Assembly: GCF_032854445.1 (NCBI RefSeq)
Contig: NC_088295.1
Span: forward strand, 49,029,385-49,093,384
Reading direction: 5' to 3'
Source of the DNA: Liolophura sinensis
Taxonomy: Eukaryota > Mollusca > Polyplacophora > Chitonida > Chitonidae
DNA: 64,000 nucleotides
Below are positions 11,832 through 21,555 of this stretch, piece after piece; positions within the stretch are counted from its first letter, which is position 1, and each line of letters starts with the position of its first letter. The position numbers and the translations under genes are program-made. The notes beneath the pieces are model-generated. The model saw only the letters and a program-made list of their open reading frames with translations. It did no database searches and was not told the origin of the DNA.

Positions 11832-12500
11832 GCGTTCTCCTTAGGGAAAGCATGCCTCTTGTATCCTCAGGGAAAGCATGTGCCTTGTATCCCCAAGGAA
11901 AGCATGTGTCTTGTGTCCACAGGGAAAGCATGTGTCTTGTGTCCACAGGGAAAGTATGTCTAGTGACCTCAGGGAAAACATGTGTCTTGTGTCCTAAGGG
12001 AAAGCATGTGTCTTGTGTTCTCAGGGAGAGCATGTGCCTTGTATCCTTATGAAAGCATGTGTCTTGTATCATCAGGGAGAGCATGTGTCTTGTATCCACA
12101 GGAAAGCATGTGTCTTATGTCCTGAGGGAAAGCATGTGCCTTGTGTCCTCAAGGAAAGCATGTGTCTTGTGCTCTCAGGGAAAGCATGTGTCTTGTATCC
12201 ACGGGGAAAGCAGGTGTCTTATGTCCTGAGGCAAAGCATGTGCCTTGTATGCTCAGGGAAAACATGTGCCTTGTATGCTCAGGGAAAGCATGTGTCTTGT
12301 GTCCTCAGGGAAAGCATGTGTTTTGTATCCTCAGGGAAAACATGTGCCTTGTATCCTCAGGGAAAGCATGTGCCTTGTATCCTCAGGGAAAGCATGTGTC
12401 TTGTGTCCTCAGGGAAAACACGTGTTTTGTATCCTCAGGGAAAACATGTGCCTTGTATCCTCAGGGAAAGCATGTGTCTTGTGTCCTCAGGGAACACATG
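11832..12500. repeat. 26-bp minisatellite, about 25 units
   Basis: The unit is close to TCCTCAGGGAAAGCATGTGTCTTGTG (given here in one phase), with transitions at the T/C and G/A positions. Because 26 is not a multiple of 3, three units make a 26-residue translated repeat and several frames stay open on both strands. These long open frames (Cys/Ser/Gly/Lys-rich) are a by-product of the repeat and are not called as genes. The sister array at 60911-61658 is longer by about 79 bases, i.e. three units. Confidence 0.9.
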
Positions 12501-13440
12501 AAAGATGTTACAGGGTCTGTTTCGCAATGTCATTTTGGGATAAGTGCAGAAGTTTAATTTTTCCAACCAGATGTGCTGGATGCTCAAATCTGGCTTAACA
12601 CAGAATCAGGGCTTAACATTTTATAGGTCATGTATATATTAAAGAGTTTAGTTTGGACTACAATTTTAGACTAAAGCCTAAATCACTTTGTGAAACGGAC
12701 CCATGTACTAAAGCATATATGGTATAAATCAGAACTAACTAAGGGTAAACTGACGTTAAAAGCCTTTAGCCAGAACTTCAGTTGATATATACTCCAGATA
12801 CATGTATATCAACTAGATGACACAACCCTCCGTTAAGCTCCTGAATCAAAACTCGACAGAGACAGTCCACAAATAGCAAACCAGGGTTTTAGTGTTACAT
12901 GGAGAACCAGAATTTACAGTGAGTCCACAAGAAGATAAGCGCCGTTACCCCACTAATGACCCTCACATAATTGCACTGAACTGACGGAGTGTAACCACCT
13001 TACTATAACAGCGGGGTTTTCAAGAAATTAATGCCGTACATGATGAATCCTGTAAATATTACTATATACATGCATCTACATTTAAGCGGAATTAACAGTA
13101 GCACATAGTGTTTGGATTCTAACAGAATCTGTTTATGATTCTTTATCTACGAGAGAAAGAAATATGTTCTCGTATAAAACTGTTCTTTAAGTTATTCAAA
13201 TTCGTCCTGTGGAGAAATATATATTATTTAAGTTAGAGTTTTCTGTGCGATTTATTTGCAAAAAAGCATTTGATGGATCTATTACTGATGTAAACCGTCT
13301 GTGTCTGCTTACAAACAGGTATAATGAGACCAGCATTAGTCCATCGCTGTGGTAGTGTGTTGGAACAAGCTGCCAGATCAGTGGTTCAGGTTGTCAGACA
13401 CTTGGTTTGATTTTGAGGTATGATTGCTTCCCACATGGAC
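12501..13440. other. Unique AT-rich spacer between two minisatellites
   Basis: Nothing coding is recognised. It matches 61659-62640, with a small duplication ('gtcctgtgga') in the sister copy. Confidence 0.5.
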
Positions 13441-13469
13441 TTCCCGGTTACCTGGAGGTTAATTTGGAT

Positions 13470-14110
13470 GACGGTGGATGATGGGTGTGTGCTGGGTGGA
13501 TTGTGGGTGCGTGCTGGGTGAATGATGGGTATGGGTTGGGTAGACGATGGGTGTGGGCTGGGTAAACGATGGTGTGGGCTGGGTAGACCATGGATGTGGG
13601 CTGAATAGACAATGGGTGTGGGTTGGGTAGACGATGGGTTTGGGCTGGGTGGATGATGGGTACGAGCTGAGTAGACGATGGGTGTGGGCTGGGTAGACGA
13701 TGGGTGTGGACTGGATGGACCACGGGTGTGGGCTAGGTGGACGATGAGTTTGGGCTGGGTAGAAGTTGTGTATAGGCTTGGGCTGGGTGGATCATGGGAG
13801 TGGGTTGGGTGGATAATGGTGTAGGTTGAGTGGATCATCAGAATTGGCTGGGTGGATCATGGGTGTGGGCTGGGTGGATCATGGGTGTGGGATGGGTAGA
13901 GAATGGGTGTGGGCCAGATGGATCAGGGTGTGGGCTGGGTGGATGGTTGGTGTAGGCTGAGTGGATCATCAGTATGGGCTGATGGATCATGGGTGTGGGT
14001 TGACTGGATCATGGGTGTGGGTTAAGTGGATCATGGGTGTGGGCTGGATGGATCATGGGTGTGGGCTGGGTGGATGATGCGTATGAGCTGAGTGGATCAT
14101 GCGTTTTAGT
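13470..14110. repeat. 22-bp GC-rich minisatellite, about 29 units
   Basis: The unit is close to GGGTAGACGATGGGTGTGGGCT, with GGATCATGGGTGTGGGCTGGGT variants toward the right. There is strong G/C strand asymmetry. The Pro/His/Ser/Thr-rich open frames on the - strand (22-residue period, THRLPSPHPSSTQP-like) come from the repeat. The sister array at about 62650-63910 is about twice as long and contains an inverted insertion. Confidence 0.9.
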
Positions 14111-15902
14111 TTCTTGGATGATATTGGCCAAATGTATGTGTATATGTCTATATGTTGCCGGAGACAAATCAAAGGCGTTGCTATCATACTCTGAAGAAAC
14201 GCGAATTTCTCCGCTCCCACAAATATTTTACCCAACAATATTTTACCCAACAACGCCTACACAACTAACATAAACTGTTCAAGAATGTCTACCCATAAAC
14301 TACACACAGCAAAACACTTTGTGCTTTTTTGACATTTGGGCTTTTGAAACGTACAGCATATGTAGGCCAAATCTTCATGTTAGATCCCGCCCATATTGTG
14401 CCACAAAAATGACTGCCTATAATGTAAAGCTAAGAAACGCCTTATCATCTGAAGAGTGACATATATTTTTATGAAGATCATACATAATTTTTTCAACCTT
14501 TATGGTCGTGGGTTTTTCAGAGGCTCTTCCCGGTTTCCTTCCACCATAGTGCTGGCCGCCGTCATATAAGTGAAATATTCTTGAGTATGGCGTAAAACAT
14601 CAATCAAATAAAAAAATATATCAGTTTTTTAAAATCAACAGGGCAGTTTTGAGAGTGAACTGTTTTAAATGTTAAATGTTAGAAGAATTCATACTATACC
14701 ATACTTGCCAAAGGTGTAAGGCAACTTTTGAGGACCTTAATTAACCATTCACCTATTTCACTATATCATAAATAACACGTCTCTCATTCGGGAACTTCTG
14801 GTGTTCACAAACACCCGGCTTTTCGAATTTCTCCATCGATGGTCTGTTCGAAATTACTTTTCACACGCCTCAGGTTGTAGTATATGTAATCAAAAATAAC
14901 CACCTAATATTTCTGACAGGTCATGTCGTACAGCAGGACTTTTTTGACCTTTTTGACGATAAGAGTTCAAATTCGAAACTCCCCTTTTGCAATTGATCTA
15001 TCCATAAACGGCTTCTCTTTTAACTGAAATGAAATAGACAATGTGCATTAAATTACCTGGAGATATGGAAAATATTATTTTACACTAATATTTTGGTTCA
15101 GAATTAGAAGACGTAAGGTAAGCTGCCGTGAACGAGAATTGTACAGCGAATCTGAAAGAATTCCGTGCGTCTACTTTTAACATACCGGCAATCATACAAG
15201 GCGAGCAACCAAGAGGAGAATTATGCTTACTTTTTACATTAAAATTTCAACTCGGCCTCAGTTACAAAGGAAACGTAATACAATGGAGACTTGACCTCCA
15301 AAAGTTTAATATTTGAACAGTACTTTATGTAGCTGGTATCAATCTGACCAGCTGAGGGTATACCAGCTGAGGGCAATGATGTATTGTGAGCAATTACTGC
15401 ACCGCTACAATGCGCCTGTCAGTTCTTATGAATTCCAGGTTGTATACGAAAAAGTTATTAGGCTGACTAGACCCCTACCGGTTTTACTCAAAGAATCTGG
15501 GCGAGTTTTCCATGTCAGGGTTATTAAAAAGAGTTCTAAATAAAGCGTCTCGCTTAAACGGGTCAACACAGACGAGGGCGTCAAAGCTTAATCCCTCGTC
15601 ACACCAGCCACCACAACACGGTGCTTCATAATAACATCGACGAGTCCCAGTGCTTTCTGGTAGAGGGAGTGTCGACTCTCTCCCAAGAATACGTCCCAGG
15701 CGGGACAACGTTGGGTCAGGTTAGACCAATAATAGCGTAAACGTTTGGTAACAGAGCGTCGGGCAAAAACCACAACGAGGTGACCACTTTACGATGAATA
15801 TCTGATACCAGAAGGTCTGACTGGGAGAGAAAACTGGTGGATTACCTTTGGCAGATTTTGTAATATTACCACAGTGAAAAACTTTGATTTCGAAAGGTCA
15901 AA
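14111..15902. other. Spacer from the end of duplicated block A to the next exon-like remnant
   Basis: Holds a + strand type-1 SINE fragment at about 14504-14616. The sequence from about 15540 to 15800 is comparatively GC-rich. I recognise no gene. Short open frames at 15128-15316 and 15313-15543 have no splice sites or domain pattern to support them. The match with the right-hand block reaches at least 14195 (64000 in the sister copy, where the window ends). Confidence 0.45.
14504..14616 (+). repeat. Type-1 SINE fragment
   Basis: 'tggtcgtgggtttttcag...ctcttcccgg...gccgccgtcatataag...cttgagtatggcgtaaaac', then an AAAT-like tail. The 5' part is truncated. Confidence 0.65.
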
Positions 15903-15963
15903 ATGTTTATCAGAACAGTTGTCATCTTGATTGCCTGCCATGTTTGCCTTTCTTCCGTGGAGT
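15903..15963 (+). CDS. Candidate signal-peptide exon (MFIRTVVILIACHVCLSS...)
   Basis: ATG at 15903 opens a basic N-region, a hydrophobic core and small residues, a good secretory signal. If GTTAAG at 15964 is the donor, the exon is 61 bases and phase 1, as in gene B2. The stronger-looking donor GTGAGT at 15978 would put an in-frame TAA at 15964-15966 in the message. It could be the first exon of a decayed neighbour whose next exon is the piece at 16292. No family assigned. Confidence 0.35.
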
Positions 15964-16291
15964 GTTAAGTTACAGAGAGTGAGTATACCAGCTTGTGAAA
16001 GTATTCAGTAACATGGCAGTTATTCACTATACAGTTCATAATTAGTTATTAGCTGACTCATCTTTTCTTACATTGGATGGAAAGTGCGTGAATAAAGAAT
16101 TTATTATTTCATTGAACGATTAATTTGTCTGATAGCTAAATGCTAATTTAATGCTGATTTATTTATTTATTTCATTGGTGTTAAAAGGGAATATTTGATT
16201 GAGCAATTTTACTGGTATTTTATCATTTACTAACTCTCAAACTGTCTTCGCTGCTCTGGTTTTACTCTCTGTGCTATTTTTCACAATCATA

Positions 16292-16795
16292 GAGCTTGAA
16301 CGTCTTTACTGTGAAGAAGTTTACAGCTCACCAACAGAATCGCTTTTTGTAGAAATGGAAAATTTTCTATATTATAAGGAAGGCAAATATAGTAACACCT
16401 GGCTTTTACGGGTGTTGCACGCTCGAATAATGTCCAATCATACTGATAGCGACTATAGAAATTCCATCAGGATTATCATCTTGTCACTAGTGTGGCATTA
16501 GATAATGGCAGCTGTAACGTGTTAACAGGAGTCACGTGTGCTCTTCAGGATGAATTATGTTTCCATAGCGCTACCCTAACAACGAGTGGTCACTATCTAC
16601 TCCGGTTAGTGACACCATCCTGTCAAAAGAGGGATGTATTTATATATGACCTACACATTGTTGGAAACGAACCTCAAGCAAACCAAACATGGAGATACAA
16701 GAGCGAATTTTCATTCATCAGTATCATAGTACAGCGCCTATGTCAGGCTGTATGTGGAGTAGTGTACAGAAACAATGCTGAGAAATGACAACAGA
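16292..16795 (+). pseudogene. Unrecognised, probably frameshifted extracellular-domain exon(s)
   Basis: An acceptor-like pyrimidine tract ends in AG at about 16291. One frame runs LERLYCEEVYSSPTE... to a stop at 16499-16501. A second frame continues from about 16465 as HLVTSVALDNGSCNVLTG... to 16788, with cysteines and a TTSGHYLLRL stretch reminiscent of the end of an Ig-like domain. The two frames together look like one domain broken by a frameshift, but I cannot assign the family. A weakly similar stretch is at 17742-18010. Ig-like is a guess. Confidence 0.22.
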
Positions 16796-17215
16796 ACTTT
16801 GACTGGAAAATGATAGCAAAACACATGTTGAAATATACACCTTCAGAGATCCGCGTAGTCTCAACACAATGAATAGAACACAATGGCTGGAAAATGATAG
16901 CAAAACACACGTTGGAATATACACCATCAGAGATCCGCGTAGTCCCCAACACAATGAATAGAACACAATGGCTGGAAAATGATAGCAAAACACACGTTGG
17001 AATATATACCTTCAGAAATCCACATAGCCCCCAACACAATGAACAGAACACAATGGCTGGAAAATGATAGCGAAACACATGTTGGAATATATACCTTCAG
17101 AGGTCCACATAGCGCCCAAGCCCTGTTGGAATACATACCTTCAGAGATCCGCGTAGTCCCCAACACAATGAATAGCACACAATGGCTGGAAAATGGTGAC
17201 AGAACTTATACTGAA
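16790..17215. repeat. About 85-bp minisatellite, 4-5 units
   Basis: The unit runs 'tggaaaatgatagcaaaaca', then 'cgttggaatatacacc', 'ttcagagatccgcgtagtcc' and 'ccaacacaatgaatagaaca'. Units start near 16804, 16888, 16973, 17058 and, after a short partial unit, 17184. Overlapping open frames on the - strand are repeat by-products. It directly abuts the exon-like remnant at 16292-16795. Confidence 0.85.
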
Positions 17216-17741
17216 AAATGATGACAAAACACTTCCATATGACGCCCAACAAACTGAAAAGAACGTATGCTGGAAAATTCAAAGATATACATTTACAGAT
17301 TTGATGCGTGTGTACCAAAACATTGAATTGGCGACTCCTTTCCCACCCTTCTCTTCCCAAACATAGGGTTATCATGACCAGCTTGGTAAAGGTGGTTTTG
17401 GATTATCTTACATTTAGGTTTCTTTCGCTGGTGACAAATTCTTATCAGTAACATTTCACTTTGGGATATCTCCTCAAGCTTATCCGACACAACTGTGACA
17501 TTTTTGTGGAAACGTGTTCATTTCTTTAACCTTAAGGTTAACGCCTAGACAACACCAGACCACGTTCACCCAGAGAGGGTTGAAAATCTGAACTGTGACA
17601 CTAATCCTTTAAATACTGTCAAACAAAATGTCATCCTTATTTAACTTATTCTGCTTGAGTCATGGTTCCAGGGAACAGATAAGTTGATATATTTCATGCA
17701 TTTACATGAACAGTTAGAACAAAACCCTGAGGTAAAATGAC

Positions 17742-18014
17742 ATGAGGACGTATTTCACCGCTTATGTGCTATCGAACTATTGTTGCTACTCTGGTTTTAG
17801 TTTCTATGTTGTACGTCTGTTTATGCCGTACGAAGTTTACAGTTTTACCCACACTGGAAGAAAACTCCGCTGCACGTTTAACTCCGATGTAAAGATGGGC
17901 TCTAGTCGTTCAGGCCTATATTCTGACAATTACTGCAGATGACAACGATGTAACAGTTGAAGTCAGCGCATGGCTGTTGACAGCATGCATTCCAATAGAT
18001 ACCAACTGGTTATC
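17742..18014 (+). pseudogene. Second exon-like remnant, possibly Ig-like
   Basis: A stretch weakly resembling 16230-16330 (shared 'ctctggttttagtttctatg' and 'gtttacag' segments) is open to 17942. A different frame reads AYILTITADDNDVTVEVSAW, a pattern seen in the last strands of some Ig-like domains, and stops at about 18026. Frame switches mean it is broken if it was a gene. The assignment is tentative. Confidence 0.18.
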
Positions 18015-19572
18015 CATGGGTACATGAAATACGGGTTATATTTAGAGCATTGCATGCCCCTCAAAAGCTGAATCGAACAAAGCACAACCAGACAGGTCCC
18101 TGACCAAAAAGGTTATAGACTCGAATCCACTTCTTCCTGATTCGGATGCGGCATTAAGCCCCGGATTTGTTTTCGGGTGGTGTCGTGTTTGATACTGCAC
18201 TATACACAAGCCGGGATATAGATTTGAGGATATTTGGTTTTCGCTCTTTGCCACATGGATCTTAATCATTAGATTAGATATGTTTATTATATTTCTTATT
18301 TTTTCTTTTTGCCATAATCTTTATTGGTCACTGATTATTACAAATAAAGGGCCAACGAAAAGTAAAATGGTGGCCCAATATAAGGCATTACTATATTACT
18401 AGAGAAAAGGTCGTAGTTTGTAACTCTAAAAAGTGTTTTGAAGCTGTCATATTCCAGGTCTCTTGTGAGTCAGAGCGCATGACTGGGGGATGGGGAGATG
18501 GGGGGGGGGGGGGGGGGGGGGGCGTTGATAGTGTGGTTGTTAACCATTTCTGACCATGATACTTGCAAACTCAAGTAAAACGTCTAAACTTTGCCTTTGA
18601 TAATATAATACTTTTATGTCTATCTTTTTAAAATATATCGTCGTCATATGACTGAAAAATAGTTAAGTACGATGTAAAAACAAGTATTCATTCATTCTTT
18701 CTTTAAAAGAAAGGGCACAGCGCAGCCTTGCTCAATCTTAATTTCGACACCTTTATATCAGATCAGTGCCTCCTAACCATGTTGGACTACACAATACCAT
18801 GTGAAAGAGCTGTGTGTCTTCTTTAGTGGTTCTTTCTGTTAGGAACGTACAAGAAAAAATGTGTTGTTCTTCTTTATAATGTTACCTATCTACAGTTTTA
18901 CACCAATTAAATGATAAGAAGTCACCATTTATCGGTACATTTGTGTGATCAGCTGAATCTATTCAATTTGGTAACTTGACATTCTGCACCATCATACTGA
19001 ACTGGAGCCGATTTCACAAAGAATTGTAAGTCAAACTTTAAACCCTCATCACAAAGGCTAACTTTTTTCGTACTGCCTGGGAGGTGAAGTTTGAACATAT
19101 TTGTCCAAGGATAATATTTTTGATGTGGCAAACATTTGAATTTCTAAAAAATAGGTTGTAAAATTGCATTTGAACTTTTGGCTGTCGGAAAAGTCAGAAA
19201 AGGCCTTGTAGAATCGGCCCCTGTATAATCAACTTGTTTTCAGAGCATCGTGACAGAGTGGCTTGTGATGGACGGTATCGTTTGCATGTTGATACAGTGA
19301 GGCAGCATTACACATACAAACCTGAATAAGAATAAAATACTGTTAACTGGGTTTCTCAAGCAAACAAGAAATATACTTACTAATTTTGCATAATTTCGTC
19401 CGCTCAGTATAATATTTCTGCTCGGAACCAGAAGAGTGGTCTTAATGTAGGTTAATGTACGATACCATACTCATGATTCCGGTCTGCTATATAGTTACAC
19501 ACTTGTATGTCGATTTAATACAGCGGCCTCGTGCACATGTATATATATCGTCAATGTTGTTTATAATTACAG
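18015..19572. other. Non-coding stretch with poly-G tract and a type-2 SINE tail
   Basis: Contains a G run at about 18498-18522 and a SINE tail ('cgtcatatgactgaaaaatag', about 18640-18705). No gene recognised. Confidence 0.4.
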
Positions 19573-20468
19573 AGAACGATCAACCGGACTGGTTGTATGT
19601 ATGTAGGGAGAGTCCAGTACTCACCTGCCGATTTGGCTTCGTCTTAAACATTATCGAAATTTTTAATGGCGAACTTGAAATGTCAGACACGTTACTGTGT
19701 TAGAAATTATGCGGTCTACCAAGTAACTTCAGTTCTACCGTGCAGATCATTACGAATTACAAATACTTTCAGTCTTTGGCATTGTTTACTTGTTCGATTC
19801 ACGGGCGAACGTTGCATCTGGTTGGGTGGACAGTTTAATCCAGTGACGGATTTCCCCTTGTAATTCTTTCAACAGATTTTTCGGAAAATATAGGCCCAGG
19901 AGGTTTAGTTAGGATCAAATGCAACTCATTTTTGCATATAGCTAAACCAATTTCTGAATTTCTTTCGGTCGTAGGTCCAAAATGTGTCTATTTTGACCCT
20001 CGATGGCGCTCAGGTGTTTAATACCACAAAGTAATTCCGTTCCCTTCATCACTAAACCTAAACACTGCGCTCTATACTGTTACCTGAATCTGTCAACATC
20101 TGTCTGTTTCAGTTCCGATCGCTGTTGTAGCTGTAGCAGTACTGATGGGAATCATCATCCTCGTATCTATCGTAAATAAATTTCCGTATCCTATTACTAA
20201 GTAATCATGTATCGTTTTTATACCCTAACAAAGGGAGATAACCTAGTCAGAAGGCAGATATAACGTCGTCTACAATGTATTATTAATGTCTCCCACGTGA
20301 CCGATGCTGTCCAATGGAAAGTGGAGTATTTTGTCTCAAGCGGGATAAACTCCTATATTTGTGCTGAGTTGACCTGAAAGATTGTGCGGTACAATTGAAG
20401 TTATCATTGATACATTATAAATTTAAATCGTGTTGTTCACCCTTGTTACCTGTAGAGTTTGTTATATT

Positions 20469-20735
20469 TATTTATTCATTTGATTAATGTTTAACACAGT
20501 ATTCAAGAATATTTCACGACGGCGGCCACCATTATGGTGGGAAGAAACCGGGGAAAAGCGACGACCATCCGCAAGTTACTGACAGACTTTCCCATGTACT
20601 GCTGGAGAGCAAGCTAGCATGAGCTAGGTGACTTGAGCTCACAGGGATCGCATCGGCGAGAGGCTCTTGGTCATTGCGCCGCGCTGGCGCGATAACCACC
20701 TCCGCAAACAGAGGCCTCCGAGCTTGTTATAATGT
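20469..20735 (-). repeat. Type-1 tRNA-derived SINE, near full length
   Basis: On the + strand it runs from the tail ('ttatttattcatttgattaatg') through the core ('cgacggcggccaccattatggtgg') to the reverse complement of the tRNA head ('gcgccgcgctggcgcgataac...gaggcctccg'). A B-box-like GTGAGCTCAAGT is visible on the - strand. The paralogous insertion is at 40630-40915, so it predates the B duplication. Confidence 0.75.
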
Positions 20736-20756
20736 TGGAGACAAGTTTGAATGATT

Positions 20757-20880
20757 TAAGATTTATTGTTTATTTGATTGGTGTTTCACGCCATACTCAA
20801 GAACTTTTCACTTATAACATGGCAGTCAGCATAAATGGCGGAGTAAAGCCCAGTGCCTGGTGTAAACGGCCTATATTTGG
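20757..20880 (-). repeat. Type-1 SINE fragment
   Basis: 'tttattgtttatttgattggtgtttcacgccatactcaag' followed by a decayed core; paralogous copy at about 40938-41045. It is the second SINE of this family within 300 bases. Confidence 0.6.
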
Positions 20881-21555
20881 CAACCTTTCCCACATGTCAC
20901 GAACCGTTACATATGTCTTAAATGGACGTTGTACTTTGCAAAGGGCCAGGCAAGTGTTATCGATGGCTTATCGCCAAGACCACACAAATAGTGAGCGAGT
21001 TCGTATCATGTCCATTCCAGGATTTGCATCCGCACCTCTTGTGTCTTAAACTTTCAGGCAAGCTTAATTTATTTAAGGTCATACAGCTTAATATCTTGGA
21101 AATTTTACTGTTTGTTTTATAAGTGTATGCAATATCATGTATATAGATGACAGAGTTCTTACATTTGCAATGCACTCCACTGGCCCTTTCATTGTATAAA
21201 GCCTGATGACGGGTACTGCTTGGTGTTTTATAGACGCAACCGAGGGGACGAGAGCGTAGAACGTCTGGGAGCCCAGGAAGAGAGTGTCACGTACTACAAC
21301 GTGCAAATAGATAACTCGCCCATCCCCCCAGTTCTAAGTGACTCTGACTTGAGCACTAACATACCAGCCATATCTACAGAAAGTGAGGAGCCTCAACTTC
21401 CGTCAAATTACGAGGGCGTCTCGTCACAGAATGAACAGTCCACGGAAATGCCTCTCAGAGAACACAACTATGAGAAGATTAGCGTCAGCAACGAGACGTC
21501 GTCATACACTAGTATGGCCTTCACCCCTGATTACGTCAATGCTAAAGGGTATTGA

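Larger units (their letters stand above)
19573..21555 (+). pseudogene. Gene B1: relic receptor with truncated membrane exon and orphan tail exon
   Basis: Three pieces survive. At 19573, after TTACAG, the frame reads NDQPDWLYVCRESPVLTC, matching the start of the lectin-like exons of B2 and C, but it stops with TAG at about 19700-19702; further Cys-rich fragments run to 19862. The membrane exon starts at 20113 (PIAVVAVAVLMG...). Relative to B2 about 150 bases are missing from within the exon end through the following intron, removing the basic residues and the donor; the frame instead adds IVNKFPYPITK and stops at 20202-20204. The tail exon 21234-21555 is fully open (TYYNV, NYEGV, NYEKI, SYTSM, DYVNA) but cannot be reached in frame; the only GT nearby (20172) gives the wrong phase. 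AATAAA at 21803-21808. I found neither a signal exon nor a Thr-rich exon. It could still give a tail-less membrane protein if upstream exons exist. Confidence 0.6.

Noticed and set aside
11801-12557. Long overlapping open frames (Cys/Ser/Gly/Lys-rich, e.g. GKHVSCVLRESMCLVSSGKA)
   Set aside because: They arise from the 26-bp minisatellite, occur in several frames and both strands, and have no splice sites, signal peptide or non-repeat domain.
16724-17178. Overlapping hydrophobic open frames on the - strand (CVLLSFSSHCVLFIVLG repeats) suggesting a multi-pass membrane protein
   Set aside because: They are the 85-bp minisatellite read on the - strand in several frames.
18498-18522. Poly-G/poly-C runs (also about 31848, 38986, 50690) as possible regulatory G-quadruplexes
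   Set aside because: Single homopolymer runs of uncertain length, prone to sequencing error, and not conserved between paralogous positions.
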